From Nematostella vectensis (Eukaryota; Cnidaria; Anthozoa; Actiniaria; Edwardsiidae): a stretch of DNA of 64,000 bases. Both the position numbers and the translations under genes were made by a program. The notes under the pieces are model-generated. The model was not told the origin of the DNA. It worked only from the letters and a program-made list of their open reading frames with translations, and did not search any database. Shown here in pieces: positions 25,130 through 42,859 of this stretch; position 1 is the stretch's first letter, and each line of letters opens with the position of its first letter. The stretch covers positions 6,283,042 through 6,347,041 of the forward strand of contig NC_064041.1 in NCBI RefSeq assembly GCF_932526225.1, given 5' to 3'.

Positions 25130-26134
25130 ATGAACGAGTCCGCTACTTTTGAGCCTAGTCTTGCCCTTCCGTCGAGGGTATGGCGTATCGCCTGGTACAC
25201 CGCCTTCATTATGGAAGCCATCTTGATCGTCACCGCAAACCTTCTCACCATACTAACATTAACAGCCAACGCAAATCTCAGAAAACGCTCTGTTTACTTT
25301 GTTGTCAACCTTGCCATCAGCGATTTCCTCGCAGGGGCTATTCTGATGCCAATGTTTGCAGAGACTTTGAGAGACGGACTTGCATACAATGACTTCATTC
25401 CAAAACACATACGTGCTGTTGAGGTTAAAACAATTTCAGGTGTTCTCAAAGTTGAATTCACTGGGGAGAAGTTCTATTTAGGGATGATGGCTGTATTCTT
25501 TATGTATGCAAACGTTCTATCCTTCGTGTTTATCTCTGTCGAGAGAATGTACGCTACTGTCTGGCCTTTACGACATCGAAATACCAGACACCGAACGTAC
25601 ATGGTGTTCATTGGAGTAACGTGGTGTGCCGGTGCTGTTTTCGCACTGATGTCTTATGTTCATTTAATGATTACATTCCGCATAATAATTGTTTCTGGCT
25701 TTGTGGCATTTATAGTTATGACTGCTTGCTACGCGACGATTTTTATCAAAGTTAAAAGACAGAACGCTCTTCACAACCAATCCGAGCTCCAGAGAACAGT
25801 CCAGAAGCAACGAGAGCTCGCCAAGACGTTGCTCCTAGTAACGGTAATGTCACTGGTGACGTGGTCACCTCTGATTGGCGTAGGGGTTTTATCGGCGACG
25901 TCGACCATCAACCCCAGCGGTTTTCTTACAAGAATGGCAGTGTACTGGATTTGCGGTCTCAACTCGCTTTGCAATCCTGTGGTATATTTTTTCAGGGTAA
26001 AGGAATATCGCAGAGCTTTCAAACGCCTTGTGTGCAAGTACGCAAGGAACAGGAGCGTCCAGCCGATTGCTCTCAATGTAGTTTGCGATGTGTCTCTTCC
26101 TGCAATAACATTAGGAACCAGACAGGAACCTTAA
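25130..26134 (+). CDS. Rhodopsin-class (class A) G-protein-coupled receptor, orphan, 334 aa
   Basis: Seven-pass plasma membrane receptor; ligand unknown. The start is the ATG at 25130 (MNESATFE). The longer frame from 25103 opens with TTG, and the paralogue at 29117 starts at the same MNESATFE. Class A landmarks: TM1 ANLLTI, TM2 NLAISD with the sodium-site Asp, TM3 end SVERMYATVWPLRH (ERM in place of DRY), TM4 GVTWC, TM5 CYATIF, TM6 VTWSPL (W and P of FxxCWxP), TM7 NSLCNPVVYFF (NPxxY). The TM3 disulphide Cys is absent. The loop between TM4 and TM5 is only a few residues, and the TM2-TM3 loop is unusually long (~30 residues), a mix reminiscent of melanocortin-type (MECA) receptors. A splice acceptor CCGCAG followed by GTGTT at 24996-25005 is shared with the paralogue, suggesting a 5' UTR intron. 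Single coding exon. Confidence 0.9.
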   Translation: MNESATFEPSLALPSRVWRIAWYTAFIMEAILIVTANLLTILTLTANANLRKRSVYFVVNLAISDFLAGAILMPMFAETLRDGLAYNDFIPKHIRAVEVKTISGVLKVEFTGEKFYLGMMAVFFMYANVLSFVFISVERMYATVWPLRHRNTRHRTYMVFIGVTWCAGAVFALMSYVHLMITFRIIIVSGFVAFIVMTACYATIFIKVKRQNALHNQSELQRTVQKQRELAKTLLLVTVMSLVTWSPLIGVGVLSATSTINPSGFLTRMAVYWICGLNSLCNPVVYFFRVKEYRRAFKRLVCKYARNRSVQPIALNVVCDVSLPAITLGTRQEP

Positions 26135-28260
26135 GGCGTGGTATGTTTACAGAAAAATCCCCCTAACGACTGCGTCGTACTGAGAACATATTAGCAGAAT
26201 AGATCAGATGAATGGTTTAAATTTTGTATAGAGTTACAAGGGCTTTGCAAGGTATAATGTTAGCCAAAATAAACAGCCGAAAATGTTTGATGGGATCTTT
26301 TTCATGCCTTTATTGTATGCACAAGTAGGACGGGCAAAGAGGGTGCACGAGCACCAGCTCCATCGCCTTCTTTTCTCTAAAGCCGCATTGTCACCAGTTT
26401 ACTTCCGGAGGTCCGACGGAAACCTCAACCGTTAAAAGACAAAAGAATCTATTAAAATCCAAGAAATTAAACAGGCCATCCGCCCTAAATTATCAATCAC
26501 ATCCTCAAAGAAACTTCCAATAAACACAATGCTTTCAATATTTTGAAATATTTTTCGCGTCTTCCGTTAAAAATCATCAGAGATTGTTACGTAATCGACC
26601 CGAAGTAAACTGGTAACAATGCGGCTTTAATGAATCGCCAAATCTTCGACCTCTTGTAAATGATTTTCTATGCCCCCTCCTCATACCGTGCACCTCCTCC
26701 CCCTCTCCCTCGGAAATTCTTGTCTACCTATCTTGTTTAAATGGCGTTTGTTGTGAGGTATGCCAAGGCGTATTAGCATGCAGATAGCTACGAATACGCC
26801 TTGATACTGTGTATGTGGAAGAGCATATACCATCTTGTGAGAGAATTAGAGAAATATTTATTTCTTGCATTTCTCATTTTTTCCTAACGAAGGGTAGGGA
26901 ATGGGGACGAGGTTACTTTATCATTCCGTGAAAAAACACCAACATCCAAGAAGACCTATAGAAGAATATTCAACACGTTCAGACCATGCTGCATTGCTGA
27001 GAAATGTTTGTAAATCATGACATTGTGTGAGTGAGTCTGATATTCAACTTAATTCTGGGAGCATAGATAAAAGAAAGTAATAAAAGAAGACACTTCGTTT
27101 AAAATTTCAAATCGCTAATCTTGAATCTTGAAAAAGGCGCCTTTATACGAGTAAGTACGCAGCTGCTTTGTCTCCTATTATCCGTGTTCTACAAAGGAGT
27201 TCTTTTGTCTCTATTCTTCTCGTTCTTTGTGTTGAGGTGCGGATATTGTTCATTTGCCCAATCAAATTGCAGCTTGTAAGAGCTGCGTACTGACCCCTTA
27301 ATACGGCCAAAGAACACGCAAAAAGTAAACATAAACACAACACTAGACTACACACGTCTTTTCAACAAGTTTTTATTTTTCACTAATTGTTTTTCGCCCA
27401 TGTTTACCGTAAAATCAATAGGGACAAATAAAGAGCTTGGGCTACCTGTGATTTCCCATAGTTTTCCGTGGTATTCGTCACCTTACAATCAAAATGTGGG
27501 GGATCCTGCAACATGTTGCAAAACAAAATGTTGCGTATAAAACGAGGCGGAAGACCATGTTACACGGCAATCGTTTTTTCGTGAGGCATATTGCGCGAAA
27601 AACGAGGGTGCAAAACGACGCGTGTAACATCATCTTTATCGCTCGTCGCTATTTCCTTTCTTCTTGACTTCGCCGCTCAGACAAACAAAACAGTCAAGCT
27701 ATTCAGCCAACTTTCTGTGAGTATATTTGCCAATCTTGCTTATACTTAAGTTAGACTTGTTTTCTTCTTCCGAGTTATTCCACATGATCTATTTTCATTC
27801 CTATCGAGTTGGCAAATCAGCAACACGCAACCCGCGGGGGAGTAGGACACAATAAAAGGAGCAAATCCTCACTCGCAGTGGTGGGATGGTGGTTACTAAA
27901 AATAGCCAGAATCGACATGGCGCGCGGGTAATACCAAAGTGTCCGTCTCTTATCTTATGCTATCTTGGTTTTATACATGTGCTTTTTGTAAAGACTTTCT
28001 TTCAAAGAAGTTCTATCTTCCATCGCTATGTTGTGATTTGGTAGTGTAATCGATCTCCCGCCGTGTAATAACCAGTTATTTGGAGGCGAAAGTCGACAGT
28101 ACACTCAGGGAAAACTGTAGATTCTTTACAAAAACGTAGGAAGAAACCACCGGACAGCCTCTATCTGCTGGTGTGCGTCGGACCTTGTGGTCTGCGTCGA
28201 CAGTTGATTAATTAATAAAACCTTTAAAAAAAAAAGTCGACAACAACGCAGATTTATGTT
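26135..28260. other. Intergenic stretch with one MITE; no gene seen
   Basis: Between the GPCR and its pseudogene. It contains the TIR element at 26377-26632. A sequence at ~27425-27465 (GAGCTTGGGCTACCTGTGAT) matches the terminus of the family at 40956-41574. The remainder is unique AT-rich sequence with no credible ORF. Confidence 0.5.
26377..26632. mobile_element. AAGCCGC-terminal MITE with TA target site, full copy
   Basis: TIRs AAGCCGCATTGTCACCAGTT (left) and the reverse complement of ...AACTGGTAACAATGCGGCTT (right), flanked by TA on both sides. The TA target is compatible with a Tc1/mariner-mobilised MITE. Related copies are at 8583-8712, 12925-13063 and 40317-40500. Confidence 0.75.
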
Positions 28261-28294
28261 TTTTAGAACGATATTTCGGCAGGCCAATACCTGC

Positions 28295-28407
28295 CTTCTT
28301 CAGGTTATAAATGAGTTACAATGGCATGTTATAGCTAAGTAGCTAAGTAACTTCGTACATATACTAGCTATAACATGCCATTGTAACTCATTTATAACCT
28401 GAAGAAG
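28295..28407. repeat. Perfect 42-bp inverted repeat with 29-bp spacer, Penelope-like terminus
   Basis: The left arm 28295-28336 and right arm 28366-28407 are exact reverse complements. Read on the minus strand, the inner sequence continues into CCTGAAGAAGGCAGG, TATTGG, CCTGCCGAAATATCG. This is a stem-loop with CTGAAGA before and GAAA after the stem, similar to hammerhead-ribozyme-like termini reported in Penelope-like retroelements. An extra A between CTGAAGA and the stem makes it non-canonical, so the ribozyme reading is tentative. Confidence 0.6.
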
Positions 28408-28518
28408 CTTGCTTGCGCGGGCAGGGCAGCCGGAAAACCACAGGCTCCCGCGCGATGACCAAAGAAAATCGGTCGCATAGTTATATACCATTTTTCTATA
28501 CCTATAGGGCTCCGCGCG

Positions 28519-29117
28519 CGCGTTCTGTCTTTTAACTTTTATAAAAATTGTCGCGTAGCAAGAACTTATGACTATAAAGACCAAAATCCCTGATCCAAGA
28601 ATTATGCGATATGTACTACGTATATCCACATAAGACATCAGTGCAAAAACAGCACCAACACACCACGTGACTCCAATGAACACCATGTATGTTCGAGCTC
28701 TGGTGTTTTGATGTCGTAGAGGCCAGACTGTAGAACATTTGCGCACAATAGGAATACAGCCATCATCCCTAAATAGAATTTCTTGCTGGTGTATTTGAAT
28801 ATTAATTCACCCGACGTTCTCGTAACTTCAACAACTTTGATGTCACTTGGAAGAACGTTGTGTGCAAGTGCTTCTCTCAAAATTTCTGCAAACATTGGCA
28901 TCAAAATAGCCCCCGCGAGAAAATCGCTGATAGCAAGGTTGACAACAATGTAAACAGAGCGTTTTCTGAGATTTGCGTTGGCTGTGAATGTTATTATGGT
29001 GAGAAGGTTTGCGGTGACGATCAAGATGGCTTCCATAATGAAGGCGGTGTACCAGGCAATACGCCATACCCTCGACGGAAGGGCAAGACTAAGCTCAAAA
29101 GTCGCAGACTCGTTCAT
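28519..29117 (-). pseudogene. Broken paralogue of the 25130-26134 GPCR
   Basis: Starts MNESATFELSLALPSRVW, collinear with the intact receptor through TM1-TM3. At ~28730 a 37-nt deletion relative to the intact gene removes the SFVFISVERMY part (end of TM3 and the DRY-equivalent) and shifts the frame. The second frame continues with TVWPLRHQNTRARTYMVFIGVTWC, TM4 and TM5 down to KVKRQNA at ~28519, where homology stops. TM6 and TM7 are missing. The protein therefore cannot be a functional receptor. The truncation point is close to the inverted repeat at 28295-28407. The leader region (29118-29319) is also related to that of the intact gene. Confidence 0.9.
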
Positions 29118-29181
29118 TCTACTGGCTTTTATCGCTGCAGCTGAACTTTAAGTTACAAAGGATTTATCAAAACAGGGACGT

Positions 29182-29319
29182 TTCAGAACAAACCCGAGTA
29201 ATGTGACTACTCACAAAAGCTAAACATTGGATTGTGATGTAATGAAACCACATAAACCTTAGTTAAATAAACTCAAAATTAAACCGACCCAACAAAAATG
29301 ATCTGCAAAACACCTGCGG
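29182..29319 (-). repeat. 138-bp duplicated segment, source copy (GPCR pseudogene leader)
   Basis: Identical base for base to 30584-30721. On the minus strand it begins CCGCAGGTGTT, matching the acceptor-like CCGCAGGTGTT upstream of the intact GPCR (24996-25006), and lies just upstream of the pseudogene start. It is probably the 5' UTR exon of the ancestral receptor gene. Confidence 0.9.
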
Positions 29320-29324
29320 AAATA

Positions 29325-30360
29325 ACGGGAATTAAGAAAAGATATCGTATGCGAGTTTCTGTGCATCTACTTTTATGCTGCGCGAAATATTTGGCCAACC
29401 ATCTGGAAATTCATTTTTTCATCCTTGGTGAGCCAGGGATAAGGTTCCCGGTATTGTGATTACAGACCTTTTAGAAGGAATAAAACAAAAAGGAACTCTA
29501 ATGATAAAACACATTTCGTCAATATAGGGTAAGCTTCTAGATTACTTTTTAGCGATGTCGAGCCTCTAAATAAACAAATATATTTTAATTACAATTCAAT
29601 ATAAGGTTGATGACATTGATGACATTTTTAAAAAATGGCGGTATACTAGTTTCCAAAAAGTATATACGAACAACTGATTAAAGAAAAAGAAGAAAAAAAA
29701 AATTGAAAACAAAAGTGTGATATCTTTCCAAGAATGTTTTTGTTTTCTGATGCATATATATTTCATTTTACATAAAGATCAAAACCGTATAATAGACTTT
29801 AGCAAAATTTAATAAATAAAAAACTATATTGAGAAACTTGATCCATAATAATTTAAAATCAAAATAAACGCACGTGCGATAATAATAGAAATTAAACACA
29901 AGCTATCGCAGAGATAGGCAATTCTGTTTCTTCTATAATGGCTATACAATGGTAGATATTCATTATTCTTTTTGTACAAGAAATAGCATAATGGGTCTAA
30001 AACTGTTAGCCACAGTCAGGTGACAATGCGTAAAGCTAAGCAAGTCCAAACACCCGCCCCAGCCACTCGTTAGTTGAGCGCACAATTGTTTGCATTCTCT
30101 GTTTTTTAGCATTCTTATTCTACGTCATGCAGGACATGTATGCCTGCCTCTCGTCAGTTGTTCAGCGCACAATTACACGCAATTTCTGTGATTAATCCTT
30201 TTATTCCCTTTTACAATACAAAATATGGAAATATTTTTTTATATCTATAAAAATAGTCATGAAAACGGCGATAACGGTGTCTGTAAATGTCGATAATCAC
30301 TCTTAGCGATCTGTGTTACATTTTACTTATTTCATTAATTTCTAATTTTAATTATTACAA
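29325..30360. other. AT-rich spacer between GPCR pseudogene and ALAD; no gene seen
   Basis: Unique AT-rich sequence. The right part is the 3' flank of ALAD. No polyadenylation signal could be assigned with confidence and no ORF is convincing. Confidence 0.4.
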
Positions 30361-30371
30361 TTCTGGAATTA

Positions 30372-38061
<7,690 letters not shown>

Positions 38062-38413
38062 CTTCTCTGCGGCGGATCTCTCCCAGGTAGACGCGCCCGC
38101 GGGATTACCCTTAGCGGATACCAGCTAAGAGCATGCGCAACAGAGATCCGTGAGGTACTGGGTTCTAATATTCGATAGACGAAAGAAACTTTGTGTGAAA
38201 AAGTCAAAGTTGTCTGATATTTTATTTAATTCTTTGTTAACTGTACCTCTTACGCCGACATAGGTGAGTAATAACTGTCATGTTTATTTTATTAACGGCT
38301 TGAGCGTCTCCTTCGTGAAAACGTCTACCAGACGTATTTAACTGATGTGAAAATGGCCATTTTTCAGTGTCGAAAATTCGTTGACTGATTCTTTGGTGTC
38401 ACGTGGAACTAAG
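38062..38413. promoter_or_regulatory. Divergent ALAD/UBL5 promoter region
   Basis: The 352 bp between the two start codons must hold both promoters. The plus side shows a donor-like GACATAGGTGAGTAA near 38258 and an acceptor-like AACTAAG directly before the UBL5 ATG, suggesting a small 5' UTR intron in UBL5. The ALAD-proximal half is GC-richer (CGCGCCCGCGGG near 38093), and no TATA box was recognised. Confidence 0.55.
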
Positions 38414-40617
38414 ATGATTGAGATCACATGTAATGATCGACTGGGTAAAAAGGTCCGAGTTAAGTGCAAGTATCCTTTTCAATAAACCTATATTCTAAAC
38501 TAATACTTGATCATTAATAATACTGATTGCAGTCGTTACTGTATGTCTCAGAGAAGCAGCATGCATCGGGCTATGATGGGGGGAGGGAAAGGCACTATAC
38601 TGAACTATGCATGATGGGGGGAGGGAAAGGCACTATACTGAACTATGTATCAAGAAAGTATTAGCAGCGGCGTAGCCAGGATTTTTAACAGGAGGGGGCC
38701 CAAAAAGCCCTTTCAAGGCATTTTCTCCGGTATATTAGAAAATGTCTTATACACTTACTGAATTTTTGGCTGCTAAAAGGGGGCCCAGGCCCCCTGGGCC
38801 ACCACCCTGGCTACGCCCCGGATAAGGGACATAGCCATGCCATAATTTTGAAAATATTGGGGGGACACATGCCCCCAGCGGTGCCCTACCCCCTGCTACG
38901 GCCTTGCATTTTTAATCATTATCATTTGTACTTTAAACACAACTCGATACTAGACTGTCATTTGGGATTTCTGTGTGCGACATGGGAGCTAAATGAAACC
39001 CTTTTTATCCCTCTTATTATAATTATGAAATCATTAGAAAACCATAGATTAGTGGTCACACTAATGCTCTATACAAGCTAGGGACATCGGAAGAGGTTTA
39101 GTGCTGTTTTTAAGCTTGCAATCTTATACTGATAACAATCCCATTACAAACTGTAATGATAATATCCCCTCGACATCATCATACTGCAAATATACAAATT
39201 TTTAGATGTTATAGAAATAGAAAATTGAAAACAGTATAGTACCTCTGGTTAATGCAATTTTCAACATGCAGTGAACTCTGTAATTTTACAACTGATAAAT
39301 TGCTCTCTGGCTTCCATCATTGCAGAAAGGGTTGGCGTATTGGAAACCATTCCAGTGCTTGCCAGTAAAAATGCTTCAAGGATTTTTTTTATGAAGAAAG
39401 CCAGAAGGGGATTTGGCAGTTGGAAATCATTGAGCTCTCAGGATATTGAAAACAGCATACAAGAGAGGTCAGGTGTAATCGTCCTATCGTCTATTAGCTG
39501 CTATCCCTTAGGGCACAGGGCATTTACGGACTTTTTCTGCTTCTACTATTCCCCAGAGGGCCTCATGCTACTAGATAATCACATCCAAACAACAATAACA
39601 TCCTAATAAAAAATACTTCAGTTAAAACCTCAGAGTTGTCTTCCCATGTAGAAAAAAAAAATGTTTTATTCCTTAACCGAAATTAGTCCAGATGACACAA
39701 TAGGAGACCTGAAGAAACTAGTTGCAGCCCAGACTGGAACAAAGTGGGAAAGAATAGTATTAAAAAAATGGTAATTATTGTAACTATGATAACAACAAAT
39801 ATATACTGTATCCCTTGTAAACAAAATGTTTTGCTTTTATAAAGTAAGGTATGCTTATTTTCACCATGGGGTAGCTTTTATGCTAGATTAATTTGTTTTG
39901 TTGTATCACGATTTTGTCATACACTATTTTCCCAGATTTTATTTTATGATTCTGGGATTTCTGTATTAATTTCCCTGAATTTCTTATCCTTTTATAATTA
40001 ATCACCCTTAATTTCCTAGATTCATTTTTTCTCAGAATATCTCAGCATAACAATAGTTTGTATCTTACTTGATTTATTTCTCTGAACAAAATCAATGTTG
40101 GTGTGTTTGTAAATAGATCAGTATAATTGCAGGTATACCATCTTCAAAGACCACATCACGCTACAAGACTGTATCCTTCATCAAAACAGAAATTATGTAA
40201 TTTTGAAATAATAACAGTATTCCCTTTGATTGCTATCCTTGGACAATTGTATAAAAAAGTTAGTCTTTATGCACGGCAAAAAACACTTTTTATCAAGGGC
40301 CCCAGACTTTTATGAATTAAAGCAACATTGTCAAAAGAATCTATTAGAATTCATGCTATCTAACAGGCCATCTTCTCTAAATTATCAGTCACATCCTCAT
40401 AGAAACTTCCAACAGACACAGTGCACTTATAATTTTGAAAATCATCTGAGATTGCTTCGTAACGACCACAAGCAATCTGGTGACATTGCTGCTTTAAGCA
40501 CAAATATCTTTCCCAAGTTTTCAATACTAATCTGCGCTTGAATTGGTGTAGTTTGCCTTAACTCTATTCTCAGATGAAATTAATGATGGCATGAACCTTG
40601 AGCTTTATTACAAGTAA
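38414..40617 (+). CDS. UBL5: Ubiquitin-like protein 5 (Hub1), complete, 4 exons, 73 aa
   Basis: A small ubiquitin-fold protein that binds splicing factors rather than being conjugated. Exons: 38414-38469, 39687-39770, 40133-40170, 40574-40617. All junctions are GT/AG and total 222 nt (73 codons plus TAA), exactly the usual family length. The protein starts [18 protein letters not shown], continues [38 protein letters not shown], and ends [14 protein letters not shown]. As in the family it ends in a Tyr-Tyr pair plus one residue rather than the ubiquitin Gly-Gly. The third intron holds an AAGC-terminal MITE (40317-40500). Divergent neighbour of ALAD. Confidence 0.97.
38571..38650. repeat. Two-copy 40-bp tandem duplication in UBL5 intron 1
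   Basis: ATGATGGGGGGAGGGAAAGG followed by CACTATACTGAACTATG occurs twice in a row with no visible mismatches, so it is recent. Confidence 0.85.
38665..38821. mobile_element. GTAGCCAGG-type TIR element, copy 2
   Basis: Ends CAGCGGCGTAGCCAGGATTT ... CCTGGCTACGCCCCGG, with the same interior blocks as the copies at 11417-11563 and 60604-60743. Lies in UBL5 intron 1. The rest of the intron (38822-39686) has no credible gene. Confidence 0.75.
40317..40500 (+). mobile_element. AAGCCGC-terminal MITE family copy in UBL5 intron 3
   Basis: Ends AAGCAACATTGTC ... GACATTGCTGCTT flanked by TA. The interior matches the family (TCTATTAGAATTCATGCTAT, AATTATCAGTCACATCCTCA, AGAAACTTCCAACAGACACA). Confidence 0.7.
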
Positions 40618-40955
40618 ATTATATATAGAACACAAGGAAGAGTCATTAGAAAGGGAATATGTGGATGTGTAGTTCACATGTAGCTCACAAAAACAAAGGA
40701 ATGAATGTTTTAAACATTTACTAGCAATTCCTGTTATAAGTGCAAACAGTACAAATTTTATTTTAATTAATTAGTTTTGTTTATATTGTACATGGCACAG
40801 TTAACAGGGACATCATCCGTGTATAAAGCTACAATGACCTATGCTGTAATTCAGTGAAAAGATTTAATTTTCAAGAAATCAGATAAACACCCATTTCCAG
40901 TAAAATTATGCTCGTCTTGATCAAAATGAATTGTAATAGTTTCTGGCATTTACTC

Positions 40956-41574
40956 ACAGGTAGCCCAGGCTCTGTCAATAAGTAATTTGAAGTGACTTCT
41001 CCCATGGCATGACTTCTCACAAGGGACGCCTGATCACCAACTTAACAATGGGTCGGTACTCCGATTGGCCAACGGAAACAAAGTGCCTGTCAAATCGGTT
41101 CCCTTTGGAGAAGTCATGCATGATTTACGTCGACGATCTAGACGGGACGCAGATACTTGGAGGTTGTTGAAGTCAATTCAAGCGACGATTTGAGCTTGAA
41201 AACTCTGAGAATTGGTTAATATTATGAGCTAATGTAATTTGAAATTTATCGGGCGATAGGCTCCCGTAGTTCAAATCTTTGTGCGTTGCGTATTTTTTCG
41301 AGAACCAAGCGAGTTCCAAGAGTTACGTTGCTCTTGGAATGTCGGCCCAAATGGCTTAAACTTCACCCAGACCATATTTAAGACTCCACTGTCAGGTCAG
41401 AATATTTTTGAGAGTTTTACGATTTTATTTCGTAGTAAGGTGAACAATCACATATGTTTACTGTAAACCATGACACACACAACATAACATGAACCACAAT
41501 AATTTGTTCATACACACAGTGAGCTTGGGGTACCTGTTGTCAGATCAAATTACTCATTGACAGAGCCTGGGCTA
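40956..41574. mobile_element. TIR element with CACAGGTAGCCCAGGCTCTG termini, ~620 bp
   Basis: Inverted arms TCACAGGTAGCCCAGGCTCT (left, ~40959) and its near-complement (right, ~41560), extending into GTCAATAAGTAATTTGA. Single ends of the same family occur near 27440 and 57325. The interior contains CpG-bearing unique sequence and no transposase ORF. Confidence 0.6.
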
Positions 41575-41969
41575 TCTGTGATTTACTTTGATAGTTTTGG
41601 TTGAAAAAATTCTTATACATATTTTAGACATCTATGTAAATATACACTCTGTAGTACAGCTGTTTTCATTTCTTTTAGTATTAAAATCTGGCTTGTAAGG
41701 CTAAGTTCAAACGTCGTATTATCCATGAGCCGTATTCGCAGTTAGTTGGAAATGTTTTGTTTTCGAATATGGAATCCTGTGCTAGCACTTTTGTCCCAAC
41801 ACAATTCAACCTTTGCACCAGAGGATTACCAATATTCAGGAAAACGGAACATTTCCAAATAACCCCGAATGAGAGTAAGCTAGCAGGCTTAAGGTACTTA
41901 AATGGCAGCATTCCTTTGGGGTGCTTGTAGTGTAGAGGTTAACATTGCATTTGGTATTGTATACTGGAG

Positions 41970-42405
41970 GTCATCAAGAAGTGGTGGTTGTTGCGTAGTG
42001 ATGATTGTTGTGTAGTGGTTGCTGTGCAGTGGTAGTTGTTGTGTGGTGATGATTGTTGTGTAGTGGTGGTTGTGTTGTGGTAGCTGTTGTGTAGCAGTTG
42101 TTGTGTAGTGGTAGTTGTTGCGTTGTGATGATTGTTGTGTAGTGGTAGTTGTTGTGTGGTGATGATTGTTGTGTAGTGGTTGCTGTGTAGTGGTAGTTGT
42201 TATGTAGTGACGATTGTTGTGTAGTAGTTGTTGTGTAGTGATTATTGTTGTATAGTGGTAGTTGTTTTGTAGTGATGATTGTTGTGTATTGGTTGTTATG
42301 TAGTGGTGGTAGTTGTGTAGCGGTGGTTGACGTGTAGTGATGATTGTTGTGTAGTGGTGGTAGTTGTGTGGCGGTGGTTGTTGTGTATTGATGTGGAGAG
42401 GTAGT
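41970..42405. repeat. GTTGTGTAGTGGTAGTTGTT-type low-complexity tract
   Basis: Imperfect repeats of TTGTTGTGTAGTG units. The 171-aa minus-strand ORF (TTIITTQQPLHNNH pattern) is a translation of simple sequence. Confidence 0.85.
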
Positions 42406-42779
42406 TGATCCAATGAGAAGGTAGAGATTTGATTCCAGAGAAAAATCCCACCGTCCCCTATCTTTTGCTGCTAATGTCTTTTGTTTGTATTTTTTCTTCT
42501 CTCCTCAAGTGAGGAAAACAACCGGGAACTTCATTCAAATGAAGTTGCTACAAATGTGTATCATAGCAACAACCTCCCAACGTGACGTCACCAATGACTT
42601 CAAATGACCCCTAGCAACCAATCAAAACAAAATCCTGAAGCTCCCATTCTCCATATAACGTCAGTCATCTGTCTGGCTAAAATTACAGGAAAGTCACCCG
42701 TATAATTCAGAAAAATTCCCCGCGGGCAAAAATGTTATCTTAATCGCTAGCAGACTTTGTCCAGTGTAGGGATCAGCGC

Positions 42780-42851
42780 GCTGTTAACATGCAGTGATAA
42801 AGCCCAGAGTACACACTATGGCGGAATGCTACAGATGAACTGGGCTATTAG
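42780..42851 (+). other. Possible untranslated first exon ending in a GTAAGT donor
   Basis: A CpG-containing stretch ends CTGGGCTATTAG followed by GTAAGTTTATTT at 42852. The only ATG-led frame stops after six codons. It could be a leader exon of the plus-strand gene at 45701, but nothing in the sequence proves the connection. Confidence 0.2.
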
Positions 42852-42859
42852 GTAAGTTT

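Noticed and set aside
41898-42413. 171-aa minus-strand Thr/His/Gln-rich ORF
   Set aside because: Low-complexity tract with no start context, splice sites or non-repeat domain.
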